64,000 nucleotides of DNA from an uncultured Bryobacteraceae bacterium (lineage in GTDB: Bacteria; Acidobacteriota; Terriglobia; Bryobacterales; Bryobacteraceae). The notes under the pieces are model-generated. The model saw nothing but the letters and a program-made list of their open reading frames with translations, did not search any database and was not told the DNA's origin. The position numbers and the translations under genes were made by a program. The stretch is from contig CAKZUE010000017.1 in assembly GCA_937920635.1 (NCBI GenBank), forward strand, positions 1 to 64,000, read 5' to 3'. Shown piece after piece: positions 46,779 to 55,331 of the stretch. The stretch's first letter is position 1. Each line of letters starts with the position of its first letter.

Positions 46779-47456
46779 ATGCAGGACAGTTTCGCCGTGG
46801 CGCCGGGTCTGGCGCTGCTTTTCGACATGGACGGCGTCCTGATCGAATCCACCGCCATCCATACGCGCGCCTGGGAAGAGTACCTGGCGCGCCACGGCAT
46901 CCCTTCCGCGGGCGTCATGGAAAAGATGCTCGGCAAGCGGAATGATGAAATCGTGCGGGTTCTGTGGGGCCCTTCATTGACAGAGGACGAAGTGTTCCGT
47001 CATGGAGCGGATAAAGAGCGCCTGTACCGCGAACTGATGGAGCCGGTGTTCGAGGAGCACATCGTGCCGGGGGTGAGAGAGTTCATCCACGCAGCCCGGC
47101 GCCGAGGGGTTCCGTGCGCGCTCGCCACCAACGCAGAGCCGGCGAACGTTGATTTCGTGCTGGACAGGACCGGCCTGCGGAACAGCTTCCCTGTTATTGT
47201 GGATGGCCATCAGGTTCACCGTCCCAAGCCGGATCCTGAGGTCTATCTGACCGCGGCGCAGCGGCTCGGCGTCGAACCCCGCAATTGCGTCATCTTCGAA
47301 GACTCGCCCGGCGGCCTTCAGGCCGCGTGCGCTGCCGGCGGGCGCGTCGTCGCCGTCCTCACAACGCTCGAGAAAGCGCCCGAGGCGGACCTCGCGGTCC
47401 GTGACTTCCGCGACCCCAATCTCTTGCCATGGCTTTCCCGGCAGATTCCCCGCTGA
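46779..47456 (+). CDS. HAD-superfamily hydrolase, beta-phosphoglucomutase-like
   Basis: 225 residues. HAD motif I is LLFDMDGVLIES (nucleophile D16, acid/base D18), motif II ALATNAEPAN, motif III lysine in VHRPKPDPEVY, motif IV VIFEDSPGGLQAA. The cap (about 25-85) is of the small helical type found in beta-phosphoglucomutases and phosphoglycolate phosphatases. A sugar-phosphate substrate is likely but not fixed. The last 28 bp overlap the pseudokinase gene. Confidence 0.9.
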   Translation: MQDSFAVAPGLALLFDMDGVLIESTAIHTRAWEEYLARHGIPSAGVMEKMLGKRNDEIVRVLWGPSLTEDEVFRHGADKERLYRELMEPVFEEHIVPGVREFIHAARRRGVPCALATNAEPANVDFVLDRTGLRNSFPVIVDGHQVHRPKPDPEVYLTAAQRLGVEPRNCVIFEDSPGGLQAACAAGGRVVAVLTTLEKAPEADLAVRDFRDPNLLPWLSRQIPR

Positions 47457-48889
47457 CCGCAACGGCGCTGGCCACGGCCGCTGTCTCCGTCGCTCTCGCT
47501 TCCCTTGTCTGGTGGCGGCGGCTCGCCCGCCTGGATCTGCTCCGGCGCCAGGTTTCCGCCATCCGGCAGCTCAGCCGGGAAGCCGTGCATGCTGTGGACG
47601 CCGCTTCGGCGGCGGCACGGATCGAGGAATCGCTCCGCCGCATCCTGCGGAATCCTTCTTTAAGAGCGGCCATTTCACTTCCCGGCGACGGGGTTCCCAT
47701 GGCTTCTTTTCCTGGAAATCACCTGAAATTTCCTCTGTTTCCTGAGAATCAGGATAAAGGGATTCTCCTGATCGGTTCGGAGCTGGAGCTGGATCTCCAT
47801 CCCGATTTGCGGGAAGCGCTGGGCGATCTGGCCCTGCACGCCGCCATCGCGCTGGAGATGCGCGAGCAGCGGCACCTGAAAGAGCAGGTGGCCCGGAGCG
47901 AGCAGATCGCCGCCTCCAGCCTGCTGATGTCCGGCATCGCCCGCGAGTTGCGGGCGCTGCTGGAAAGCCTCCATAGCGAGGCCCGCCGGGCGGGTCTCGA
48001 CAGTTTGGCCACAGAAGCCGAATCCGCCCTGAGCCTCGTCGACCGCCTCGCCGCTCTCGGCCAGCGCGACCTCGCCCGGCCTTCCGTGTTCGACCTGGCC
48101 TCGGCGGTGCGCGACCTCTGCGGGTTCCGCCGCCACGCCTGGCGCCTGATGCAGGTGGATGCCCGGGCCAGCTTCCCTGGCGAGCCTCTTCACATCCGCG
48201 CTCCGCGCGGACTGCTGGAAGAGGCGCTGCTCGGCCTGATGGTCGCCGCCGAACAGGCGCAGCAGGGATCGCCGGAGCCCCGGCTGGATCTCGCCGCAGG
48301 CTCGCGCGCGGGCTTCGCGGTCGTGTCTCTATCCATGCCCGCGCCAGCTTCGCCGGCGTCGCTGCCCGCCGACAGCGTCACCGCCTCGCGCAGCCTGGTT
48401 GAAAGTTGCGGAGGCCAATTCCACGAGCATCGGACGGCGGCGGAGATCCGGTTCGAACTACGCTTCCCCCTGGAGCAGGCATCACCCCCACAGGATGCCC
48501 GCCGCCCGAGCCCGCAGTCCTCGAGAACCCTCACCCTGCTCCTGGTGCACCAGGATCCCGAGGCGCTGCGCCCGCTGATCAGCGCTCTTGCAGAACGGGG
48601 CCACCGCGCCGTCCCCGCGTCCGACGCCGTGCAGGCGCTGGAAATGGCGGCGCGGCTCCGCTTCGACGCGGTGTTCGCTTCTCCCGTCTTCCAAGAACTG
48701 GACTGGCTGGAGTTCGCCTCGCGCCTCAAGGCTCATACGATGGTCACCGGGTGGCTGTCTCTTCCCTCCCGCCCGGCTCCGCCGGGAGTGACTTCCCTGC
48801 CGCTACAACCCTCGGCGTCCTGCGTGGACGAATTGCCGGCACTGCTCGAAGGAACCGCCGGGCCCCCGGCGTCATCCATTCCAACGTGA
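47429..48889 (+). CDS. Hybrid histidine pseudokinase (no phospho-His, no phospho-Asp)
   Basis: 486 residues. An N-terminal hydrophobic segment (about 10-30) is followed by a GAF-like part (about 60-150), then a histidine-kinase-like DHp in which the H-box GIAHEL reads GIARELRALL: the phospho-acceptor is R172. The ATPase region (about 215-350) lacks the N- and G-box residues but keeps the final strand QFHEHRTAAEIRFELRFPL. A receiver-like domain (about 367-470) has AVFAS where the phosphorylatable Asp should lie. Both catalytic sites are therefore lost. It overlaps the HAD gene by 28 bp and is followed by a secreted protein gene. Confidence 0.75.
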   Translation: MAFPADSPLTATALATAAVSVALASLVWWRRLARLDLLRRQVSAIRQLSREAVHAVDAASAAARIEESLRRILRNPSLRAAISLPGDGVPMASFPGNHLKFPLFPENQDKGILLIGSELELDLHPDLREALGDLALHAAIALEMREQRHLKEQVARSEQIAASSLLMSGIARELRALLESLHSEARRAGLDSLATEAESALSLVDRLAALGQRDLARPSVFDLASAVRDLCGFRRHAWRLMQVDARASFPGEPLHIRAPRGLLEEALLGLMVAAEQAQQGSPEPRLDLAAGSRAGFAVVSLSMPAPASPASLPADSVTASRSLVESCGGQFHEHRTAAEIRFELRFPLEQASPPQDARRPSPQSSRTLTLLLVHQDPEALRPLISALAERGHRAVPASDAVQALEMAARLRFDAVFASPVFQELDWLEFASRLKAHTMVTGWLSLPSRPAPPGVTSLPLQPSASCVDELPALLEGTAGPPASSIPT

Positions 48890-48900
48890 GGATCTCCGCG

Positions 48901-49404
48901 ATGCCCTCTTTCGCCGCCTGCCGTCTCGCCGCGCTTATCCTGCTCGCCTTGGCGCCCGCCGCCGCCCAGGCGCCGAAGAAGTACGCCGGACCGCGCCCGG
49001 CCAAGGCGGACGTGCCCTACCTGCTCCACGCCACGAAGCTCATCGAAGTGGAGAAGAACGTGGCCACAGAGACGAAGACGAAAGAAGGAACGCTCTACAC
49101 GGTTCCCGGGGCCGAGAGCCCGGTCAAGACACCCGTGCCGGAACCCATCTTTCTGTTCCGGGCGGAAAAGATCAACCCTGACAGCCTCGCCCTGTTCCGC
49201 ATGACGCCGCGCGGCGGCAACCGCACCCTGCTCATGCCAGAACAGGGCCGCAGGCGGCGCGATGGCCCCAAGCCGGTCTTCATCCTGGTCACGCCGCTGG
49301 AGCCCGGCCTGTTCCGCATTGAAGTGAACGAACCGCTGGAGGACGGCGAATACTGCCTCTCGCCGGACGGCTCCAATGACGTCTTCTGCTTCAGCGAGTA
49401 CTGA
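48901..49404 (+). CDS. Secreted hypothetical protein (167 aa)
   Basis: 167 residues with a Sec signal (MPSFAACRLAALILLALAPAAAQ). The mature part is about 144 residues with KLIEVEKNV, later FILVTPLEPGLFRIEVNEPL and a closing CLSPDGSNDVFCFSEY with two cysteines that could form a disulfide. No family is recognised. A GAGGA Shine-Dalgarno lies 10 bases upstream of the ATG; a GTG at 48886 overlapping the previous stop is a second possibility. It follows the pseudokinase gene by 11 bp and may share its transcript. Confidence 0.8.
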   Translation: MPSFAACRLAALILLALAPAAAQAPKKYAGPRPAKADVPYLLHATKLIEVEKNVATETKTKEGTLYTVPGAESPVKTPVPEPIFLFRAEKINPDSLALFRMTPRGGNRTLLMPEQGRRRRDGPKPVFILVTPLEPGLFRIEVNEPLEDGEYCLSPDGSNDVFCFSEY

Positions 49405-49423
49405 CCCGCGCCTCTGGCGGGCT

Positions 49424-49429
49424 TAGAAT
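49424..49429 (+). promoter_or_regulatory. Candidate -10 box, leaderless glycosyltransferase gene
   Basis: TAGAAT ends 6 bp before the TTG at 49436; no Shine-Dalgarno sequence is present. It supports the TTG as the true start. Confidence 0.4.
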
Positions 49430-49435
49430 AAAGCC

Positions 49436-51592
49436 TTGCATCCGCTGTTCGGCATCCTGGGCGGTGCGGGCCTGACGTTGGCCGCGTGCGTCGGCCTGGG
49501 CCGCGCCGTGTGGCCGCGCGCGCCGCATTGGACGCTGCAACTGGCCTCCGGGTCGGCGCTGCTGGCCACGGGTCTTTTCCTGCTTCTCTGGTTGCAGTGG
49601 GCGCATCCCGCCGTGGTCGTGCCGCTTTGTCTGGCGGCTTCCATCCCCTTCTGGCTCTCGCTGAAGCCGCCGGCGAGGCCCGGCCTGCCCCTGTGGCTGC
49701 TGGCGCCGGCGGCGGCATACGGCTTGTATTACTTCATCCATGCCCTGGCGCCGGAGATCCAGCCGGACGCGGCCGGCTACCATTTGGGCCTGGTGGCGGA
49801 ATGGGCGCGTCGGCATGGGATGACCGGGCGCATTGGCTTTTATGAAATGCTGCCGCTGGGATTGGAGGTTCTGTTTTACCCCGCATTTCTTCTGGGCGGC
49901 CACAGCGCCGCAAAGCTGGTTCACTTTGGATATTTTCTGGCAACTGTTCCTTTAATCTGTTGGATCGGTCAGAAACTTCACTTGCATTCTCATGCATCTT
50001 TTGCTGCTGCAGGCCTTTATTTCCTGACACCGGTAGCCGGCATTTCCGGCACGTGCGCTTACAACGATGCTGCGGCGGCGTTCTTTCCGCTGGCCGGCTT
50101 CGCTGCGATGCTGTGCGCCGGAGAGTCGCGGCCTGCCTGCTGGCATGCCGGCCTTGCCGGAGGCTTCGCATACGCCGTCAAGATGCCCGGGGCCGCAGCG
50201 GCAGCCGCGTTGGCCCTGTGGTCCTTGTGGCGTGGCGGGAGGCGCGCCGCGCTGCTGTGCTGCGCGGGCATTCTCCTCTGCGCCGGGCCCTGGCTGGCGC
50301 GGAACGCCATTCTCACAGGCAATCCGCTGGCGCCGCTGGGCAACCGCATCTTTCCCAATGACGCCTTCCACGCCTCCAGCGAAGAAAATCTGGCCCGCAA
50401 TCTTTCCAGTTACGGCGGCGTGACTGTACGACAGGCCATCCATGCGTTGGCAATGGATGGCACACGGCTTCAGGGCCTTGTTGGTCCGGCGCTCTTCCTG
50501 CTGCCACTGACCTTGCTTGCTGTTCGGCAGCCGCAAGGAAAGGTGCTGCTGGCTGCGGGGGTGATCCTGCTTTTACCGTGGTTTCGCAATATCGGCGCAC
50601 GGTTTCTGCTGCCTGCCTTGCCGTTTCTTTTCCTCTCTCTGGCCTCGGCCGTTCCGCGGGGGCTGATGGCGGGTCTGCTGGTTTTGCAGGCCGTTGTGTG
50701 TTCGCCGTGGGCGGTGGAGCGATACGCGGGAGAACACGCGTGGCGGCTGCGCGGGTTGCCCTGGCGGGCGGCTCTGCGGCTCGAGCAGGAGAAGATGTAC
50801 TTGCGGCGCAGCCTGTACGAGTATTCGTTCGCAGAAAAGGCCGGCCCCCTGATCGGAGATGAGGGAGTCATCGACCTGTACGGGCTGCCTTTCGCCTATA
50901 TGAGCACAGTACCGCTGGGGCCGCATTCTTCGGCCAGGTTTGACAATGCCGTGATGGCGCTCCAGAGCGGGTTCATGGCTGCTCCAGACCGAATGGCAGT
51001 GTTGCGGGCGGACCTGGATTCCCGGTTTTTCCGTGCTTTTCGCCTCAGACTGGAGATGGATTGGCCGGGAATGTGGTCAGTGCAGGAGGTCAGGCTGGAG
51101 TGGCGCGGGCGCCCTGTAGCCGTTTCTGCGCGGTGGCAGCTGGATGCCGATCCGAACCCCGGAGACGCCTGGCTAGCGTTGGATCACAACCCCGCCACAC
51201 GCTGGTACACATGGGACGATTCTGCCCGTGGCGCGTGGTGGGAGGTGCGGTTCAACAGGCCCAGGCCGGTGGACTCAGTGGTGATCACTGTTCCCGATGC
51301 CCAACCCCGGCCGCCCGTTTCCATCCTGGCGCAGGACGGGGCCGGAAAGTGGGCCGACCTTACCTCAACGCTACAGCGAAGCCGGATCCAGCAGCGGCGG
51401 TGGCGCAGGCAGGCTGTGCTTCATCTCTGGGTGCTGGGGATCCGATGGATCGCCGCGCCGATGGAAAGCTTGAGCTATGCCCCTCTTGGACGCTCGCTGA
51501 AACAGGACCCGGCCGGTTGGAGGGTCACTCCCGTGCTGATCGAGCACGGGATTGGGTTGTTCCGCATCGAGCCGCCAGGCGGCTCACGCTGA
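49436..51592 (+). CDS. Multispanning GT39/ArnT-like glycosyltransferase with discoidin-like C-terminus
   Basis: 718 residues. The first about 430 residues have ten or more hydrophobic segments with the extracytoplasmic acidic catalytic loop APEIQPDAAGYH that PMT/ArnT-like lipid-linked sugar transferases use. It probably transfers a sugar from a polyprenyl-phosphate donor outside the membrane. The C-terminal about 150 residues (DAWLALDHNPATRWYTW, then WWEVRFNRPRPVDSVVI) match an F5/8 type C (discoidin) carbohydrate-binding module. Start codon TTG with a TAGAAT box just before it. The start is uncertain. It ends 9 bp into the convergent ypdA gene. Confidence 0.82.
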   Translation: MHPLFGILGGAGLTLAACVGLGRAVWPRAPHWTLQLASGSALLATGLFLLLWLQWAHPAVVVPLCLAASIPFWLSLKPPARPGLPLWLLAPAAAYGLYYFIHALAPEIQPDAAGYHLGLVAEWARRHGMTGRIGFYEMLPLGLEVLFYPAFLLGGHSAAKLVHFGYFLATVPLICWIGQKLHLHSHASFAAAGLYFLTPVAGISGTCAYNDAAAAFFPLAGFAAMLCAGESRPACWHAGLAGGFAYAVKMPGAAAAAALALWSLWRGGRRAALLCCAGILLCAGPWLARNAILTGNPLAPLGNRIFPNDAFHASSEENLARNLSSYGGVTVRQAIHALAMDGTRLQGLVGPALFLLPLTLLAVRQPQGKVLLAAGVILLLPWFRNIGARFLLPALPFLFLSLASAVPRGLMAGLLVLQAVVCSPWAVERYAGEHAWRLRGLPWRAALRLEQEKMYLRRSLYEYSFAEKAGPLIGDEGVIDLYGLPFAYMSTVPLGPHSSARFDNAVMALQSGFMAAPDRMAVLRADLDSRFFRAFRLRLEMDWPGMWSVQEVRLEWRGRPVAVSARWQLDADPNPGDAWLALDHNPATRWYTWDDSARGAWWEVRFNRPRPVDSVVITVPDAQPRPPVSILAQDGAGKWADLTSTLQRSRIQQRRWRRQAVLHLWVLGIRWIAAPMESLSYAPLGRSLKQDPAGWRVTPVLIEHGIGLFRIEPPGGSR

Positions 51593-52582
51593 CAGGCGCT
51601 TCGCGATCGCCTCGGCGATCTGCGCGCCGTGGAAGCGGCCGTTCTCGATGAAGATCTCGTTGGTGTGCATCCCGGCCACAAGCACGCCCGCCAGGTAGAC
51701 GCCCGCGCGTTCGCTCTCGAGCGTTTCGGGATTCACCTTCGGCCGCTGCGTCTCAGGATCGAACACGATGCCGTGCCACGAGAGAAAGCCGGTATCGGGA
51801 TGGTAGCCCGTGAGCGCAAAGACAAAATCATTCCTGATTGTCACCAGCCCTTCCGGCGTTTGCAGCTCTACGCTGTCGCCCCGAATTTCGCGCACGTTTG
51901 TGAGAAAATACGCCTTGATCTCCCCGCTCTTGATGCGGTTCTCGATATCCGGCCGGATCCAGTACTTGATGCTGTCGGAGAGCCTCTCCCGCCGGTGCAC
52001 AAGCGTGACCCGCGCGCCAGCCCGGTGGAGCTCCAGCGCCGCGATGGCGGCGGAGTTCTTCCCGCCGACGACCAGAACATCCTGATCGAAATACGGATGC
52101 GGCTCTTTGTAATAGTGCGTTACTTTGGGCAGATCTTCGCCCGGAACACCCAGAAGATTCGGGCGGTCGTAATAGCCGGTGGCCAGAATCACGAACCGGC
52201 AGTGGCAGAGATTTTCGCGCCCCTGCCGGTCCCTCGTCTTCACGACGAAGTCCCCAGGTTCCCCCTCGAAGGACAGCACCGGCTCATACTGCCGCACGTC
52301 CAGCCCGTAGTGTTGGGCGACGCGGCGGTAGTACTTGAGCGCCTCCACCCGGACGGGCTTTTCGCCCAGGCTCGTCATGGGAATGCCGCCAATCTCCAGC
52401 AGCTCCGGCGTTGTGAAGAACGTCATCTGCGTGGGGTAGTGATAGAGCGAGTTGGTGAGGCAACCCTTGTCGAAGAGCCGCGCCCGCAGCCCGCGCCTCT
52501 TCAGTTCGATGCCGCAAGCGAGCCCAGTCGGACCGGCGCCAACGATGACGGCATCCAGCAGATCCGCGCGCGCGTCCGTCAT
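51584..52582 (-). CDS. ypdA: YpdA-type FAD-dependent disulfide reductase (bacillithiol reductase-like)
   Basis: 332 residues. FAD-binding GAGPTGLACG at residue 16-25 and NAD(P)H-binding VVGGKNSAAIAAL at about residue 170. The segment NSLYHYPTQMTFFTTPELLEIGG is a YpdA hallmark. YpdA/Bdr reduces bacillithiol disulfide in Firmicutes, and Acidobacteria are thought to make bacillithiol-type thiols, which fits. It overlaps alaS by 4 bp (ATGA at 52579-52582), so it is cotranslated with the tRNA synthetase. The redox link to alanyl-tRNA synthesis is unclear. Confidence 0.9.
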   Translation of the reverse strand: MTDARADLLDAVIVGAGPTGLACGIELKRRGLRARLFDKGCLTNSLYHYPTQMTFFTTPELLEIGGIPMTSLGEKPVRVEALKYYRRVAQHYGLDVRQYEPVLSFEGEPGDFVVKTRDRQGRENLCHCRFVILATGYYDRPNLLGVPGEDLPKVTHYYKEPHPYFDQDVLVVGGKNSAAIAALELHRAGARVTLVHRRERLSDSIKYWIRPDIENRIKSGEIKAYFLTNVREIRGDSVELQTPEGLVTIRNDFVFALTGYHPDTGFLSWHGIVFDPETQRPKVNPETLESERAGVYLAGVLVAGMHTNEIFIENGRFHGAQIAEAIAKRLSA

Positions 52583-55224
52583 CCCAGCATCTGCTCGATG
52601 GACTGATACGCCGCCGCCAGCGCCGCCGGCAGCGCCACAGCATCCTTGCCGCCCGCTTCCGCCAGATCGGGGCGCCCGCCGCCGCGTCCGCCCAGCGCCT
52701 GCGCCACCTGCCCGACGAGCTTGCCGGCATGGACCTTCGCCGTCAGATCTTTCGTGACGGCGCAGACCAGCGCCACCTGCCCGTTATCGGGCGAAGCCAG
52801 CAGAATCACCGCGCTCTTCCACTTGTTGCGCAGCGCGTCGGCAAGGTTTCGCATCTGCGCCCGGTCGAGCGATTCCACCCGCGCCGAGAGCACCTTCACG
52901 CCGCGGATCTCGCGCGCCTGCGACTCCAGTTCTGCCGCCGTCGCGTGCGCCGCCTTCTCCTTCAGCGCCTCGAGCTGCCGCTCCAGCGCTTTCTGCTGCG
53001 CGAGCAGCTTCTCGATCTGCTCGAGCAGTTCGCTCTCGGAGGTGCGCAGCATCGCCGACGCCTGCTGCACCGCCGCCGTGGTGCGCTGGAACTTGTCCAG
53101 AGCTCCGCCGCCGGTCAGAGCCTCCACGCGCCGCACGCCCGACGCGATGGAACCCTCCGAGACAACCTTGAGCAGCCCGATCTCGCCCGCATGCCGCACG
53201 TGGGTGCCGCCGCAGAGTTCGCGGCTGAAGTCGCCGACGCTGACCACTCGAACTTTGTCTCCATATTTCTCGCCGAATAACGCCATGGCGCCCGTCTCCA
53301 GCGCCTTGTCCAGCTCCATCTGCTGGACGCTCACCGGCATATCGCGAAGAATGGCCTCATTGGCGAGTCGCTCGATCTCGGCCAGCTCCTCGGGCGCCAC
53401 GGGCGCATAGTGCGTGAAGTCGAACCGCAGCCGCGCCGGCTCCACCACGCTGCCCGCCTGCTTGACATGGGAACCGAGCACGCTGCGCAGCGCCGCGTGC
53501 AGCAGGTGCGTCCCCGTGTGATTGCGCATGGTGGCGCGGCGCGCGTCTTCATCCACCGCGGCTTCCACCAGCGAGCCTGCCCTCAGCCGCCCCAAAGCCT
53601 TCGCCCGGTGCACGTGCAGCCCCGGCACCGGGCGGTAGCAGGAGGTCACCTCGGCCAGCACGGCGCCACTTTCCGCATCGCGCAGCCAGCCGTTGTCACC
53701 CACCTGGCCGCCCGATTCGGCGTAGAAAGGCGTCCGGTCCAGCACGATCTCGCATTCCGCGCCGGCGCCCACCTCCGGAACAGACTTCTGATCCACGATC
53801 AGCGCGAGCACCTCGCAGGGCTTCACCGCCAGATGATCGTAGCCGAGAAACTGAGTTGCGCCGCTGTCGGCAATCTGTTGGTAGACCGGCGCGATCTGCG
53901 CCTTCTCCGCGCCTTTCCAGCTTGCGCGGGCGCGTTCGCGCTGGCGCTGCATGGCTTCCTCGAAGCCCGCCATGTCGATGGCAAGCCCGAACTCCCGCGC
54001 CATGTCGAGCTGCTCATCCAGCGCCATGCCGTACGTGTCGTACAGCTTGAACGCCGCCGCGCCCGGCAGAACGCCTCCTGTTGCCGCACGCACCTCGTCG
54101 TGGAACACGCGCTCGGCGATCTGGAACGTCGATGCGTAGCGCTTCTCTTCGTCGAGCACGATCCGCGCCACTCGCGGCACGCTCTCCATCAGTTCCGGAT
54201 AGGCAGGCTTCATCCACTCCGCCACGAAACCGGTAAGCTGGTACAGGAACGGATCCGCCGCTCCCAGCCGCCGCGCGTTGCGCATGGCGCGCCGCATGAT
54301 CTTGCGCAGCACATAGCCGCGCCCCTCATTGGAGGGCACGACGCCGTCGTGGATCAGGAACGCCGCCGCGCGCGCATGATCAGCGCAGATGCGCAGCACC
54401 ACGCTCGTCCGCTCGTCCTCCCCGTAGGAGACCTTCAACAGCCGCCCCGCCTCCTCGACGATGGGCAGCAGCAGGTCGCACTCGAAGTTCGACAGCTTCC
54501 CTTGCAGGATCGCCGCCACGCGCTCCAGCCCCAGCCCGGTGTCGATGCTGGGCTTGGGCAATGGCGTCAGGCGTCCCTCGGCGTCGCGGTCGAACTGCAT
54601 GAAGACGAGGTTCCATATTTCTACGAAGCGGCCGCCCGCGTCGTCGGGGAACTGTTCGTGCTCCCGCCCCGGCGCCGCCGCTTCGGGGCCCAAGTCATAG
54701 TGAATTTCCGAGCAAGGACCGCAAGGCCCTGTCTCGCCCATCTGCCAGAAATTGTCTTTTTCATCCAGGCGGAAAATCCGGTCTTTCGGAACGCCGGCCA
54801 CCTTCTGCCAGAGCTGTTCCGCCTCGTCGTCCTCCCGGAACACGGTGACATAGAGCCGGTCTTTCGGCATTCCGAAGCGCTGGGTCACCAGCTCCCAGGC
54901 GTAATCGATCGCTTCGGCCTTGAAGTAATCGCCGAAGCTGAAATTGCCCATCATTTCGAAAAAAGTATGGTGGCGGCGCGTGTAGCCGACATTTTCCAGA
55001 TCATTGTGCTTTCCGCCCGCGCGCACGCATTTCTGGGCCGTCGTGGCCCGCGTGTAGTCGCGCTTTTCGAGCCCCAGAAACACGTCCTTGAACTGGTTCA
55101 TCCCGGCGTTGGTGAACAGCAGCGTGGGGTCGTTGGCGGGGACAAGCGAAGAGGAGCGGACGACGCGGTGGCCGCGCTCGGCGAAGAAATCGAGGAACTT
55201 CTGTCGGATCTCGTGACCGGTCAC
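52579..55224 (-). CDS. alaS: Alanyl-tRNA synthetase
   Basis: Class II synthetase with an editing domain, 881 residues (E. coli 876). The GTG at 55224 was taken because TGHEIRQKFLDFF is the family N-terminus. Aminoacylation motifs lie in the first 400 residues (GNFSFGDYFKAEAI, ALGLERVAAILQGK-like GLGLERVAA). The editing domain has the zinc ligands HTGTHLLHAAL and CGGTHVRHAGEIG. The C-Ala domain is the final part. No Shine-Dalgarno is visible. Two hairpins upstream separate it from the TonB receptor gene. Confidence 0.96.
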   Translation of the reverse strand: MTGHEIRQKFLDFFAERGHRVVRSSSLVPANDPTLLFTNAGMNQFKDVFLGLEKRDYTRATTAQKCVRAGGKHNDLENVGYTRRHHTFFEMMGNFSFGDYFKAEAIDYAWELVTQRFGMPKDRLYVTVFREDDEAEQLWQKVAGVPKDRIFRLDEKDNFWQMGETGPCGPCSEIHYDLGPEAAAPGREHEQFPDDAGGRFVEIWNLVFMQFDRDAEGRLTPLPKPSIDTGLGLERVAAILQGKLSNFECDLLLPIVEEAGRLLKVSYGEDERTSVVLRICADHARAAAFLIHDGVVPSNEGRGYVLRKIMRRAMRNARRLGAADPFLYQLTGFVAEWMKPAYPELMESVPRVARIVLDEEKRYASTFQIAERVFHDEVRAATGGVLPGAAAFKLYDTYGMALDEQLDMAREFGLAIDMAGFEEAMQRQRERARASWKGAEKAQIAPVYQQIADSGATQFLGYDHLAVKPCEVLALIVDQKSVPEVGAGAECEIVLDRTPFYAESGGQVGDNGWLRDAESGAVLAEVTSCYRPVPGLHVHRAKALGRLRAGSLVEAAVDEDARRATMRNHTGTHLLHAALRSVLGSHVKQAGSVVEPARLRFDFTHYAPVAPEELAEIERLANEAILRDMPVSVQQMELDKALETGAMALFGEKYGDKVRVVSVGDFSRELCGGTHVRHAGEIGLLKVVSEGSIASGVRRVEALTGGGALDKFQRTTAAVQQASAMLRTSESELLEQIEKLLAQQKALERQLEALKEKAAHATAAELESQAREIRGVKVLSARVESLDRAQMRNLADALRNKWKSAVILLASPDNGQVALVCAVTKDLTAKVHAGKLVGQVAQALGGRGGGRPDLAEAGGKDAVALPAALAAAYQSIEQMLG

Positions 55225-55250
55225 ATTTCTATTGTGGCACAGGGGTTTTA

Positions 55251-55270
55251 GCGGCCCGGCGGCGGGCCGC
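55251..55270 (-). terminator. Hairpin A between alaS and the TonB receptor
   Basis: Arms GCGGCCCG and CGGGCCGC around a 4-base loop. On the minus strand it follows the TonB receptor terminator region and is followed by TAAAA, not a T-run. Part of a double hairpin with 55281-55307. Confidence 0.45.
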
Positions 55271-55280
55271 AAATGCGGAA

Positions 55281-55307
55281 CGGGCGGAGCCGCTCAGGCT
55301 CCGCCCG
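55281..55307 (-). terminator. Hairpin B, likely terminator of the TonB receptor mRNA
   Basis: Perfect 11-bp arms CGGGCGGAGCC and GGCTCCGCCCG with a 5-base loop, 24 bp after the TonB receptor stop. The T-run behind it is weak (GTTCCGCATTT), so termination may be partial. Confidence 0.55.
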
Positions 55308-55331
55308 CTCGTTTCAGCCCTGGATCCAGGA

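Noticed and set aside
53410-55251. Long plus-strand frame opposite alaS
   Set aside because: Antisense to a certain synthetase gene.
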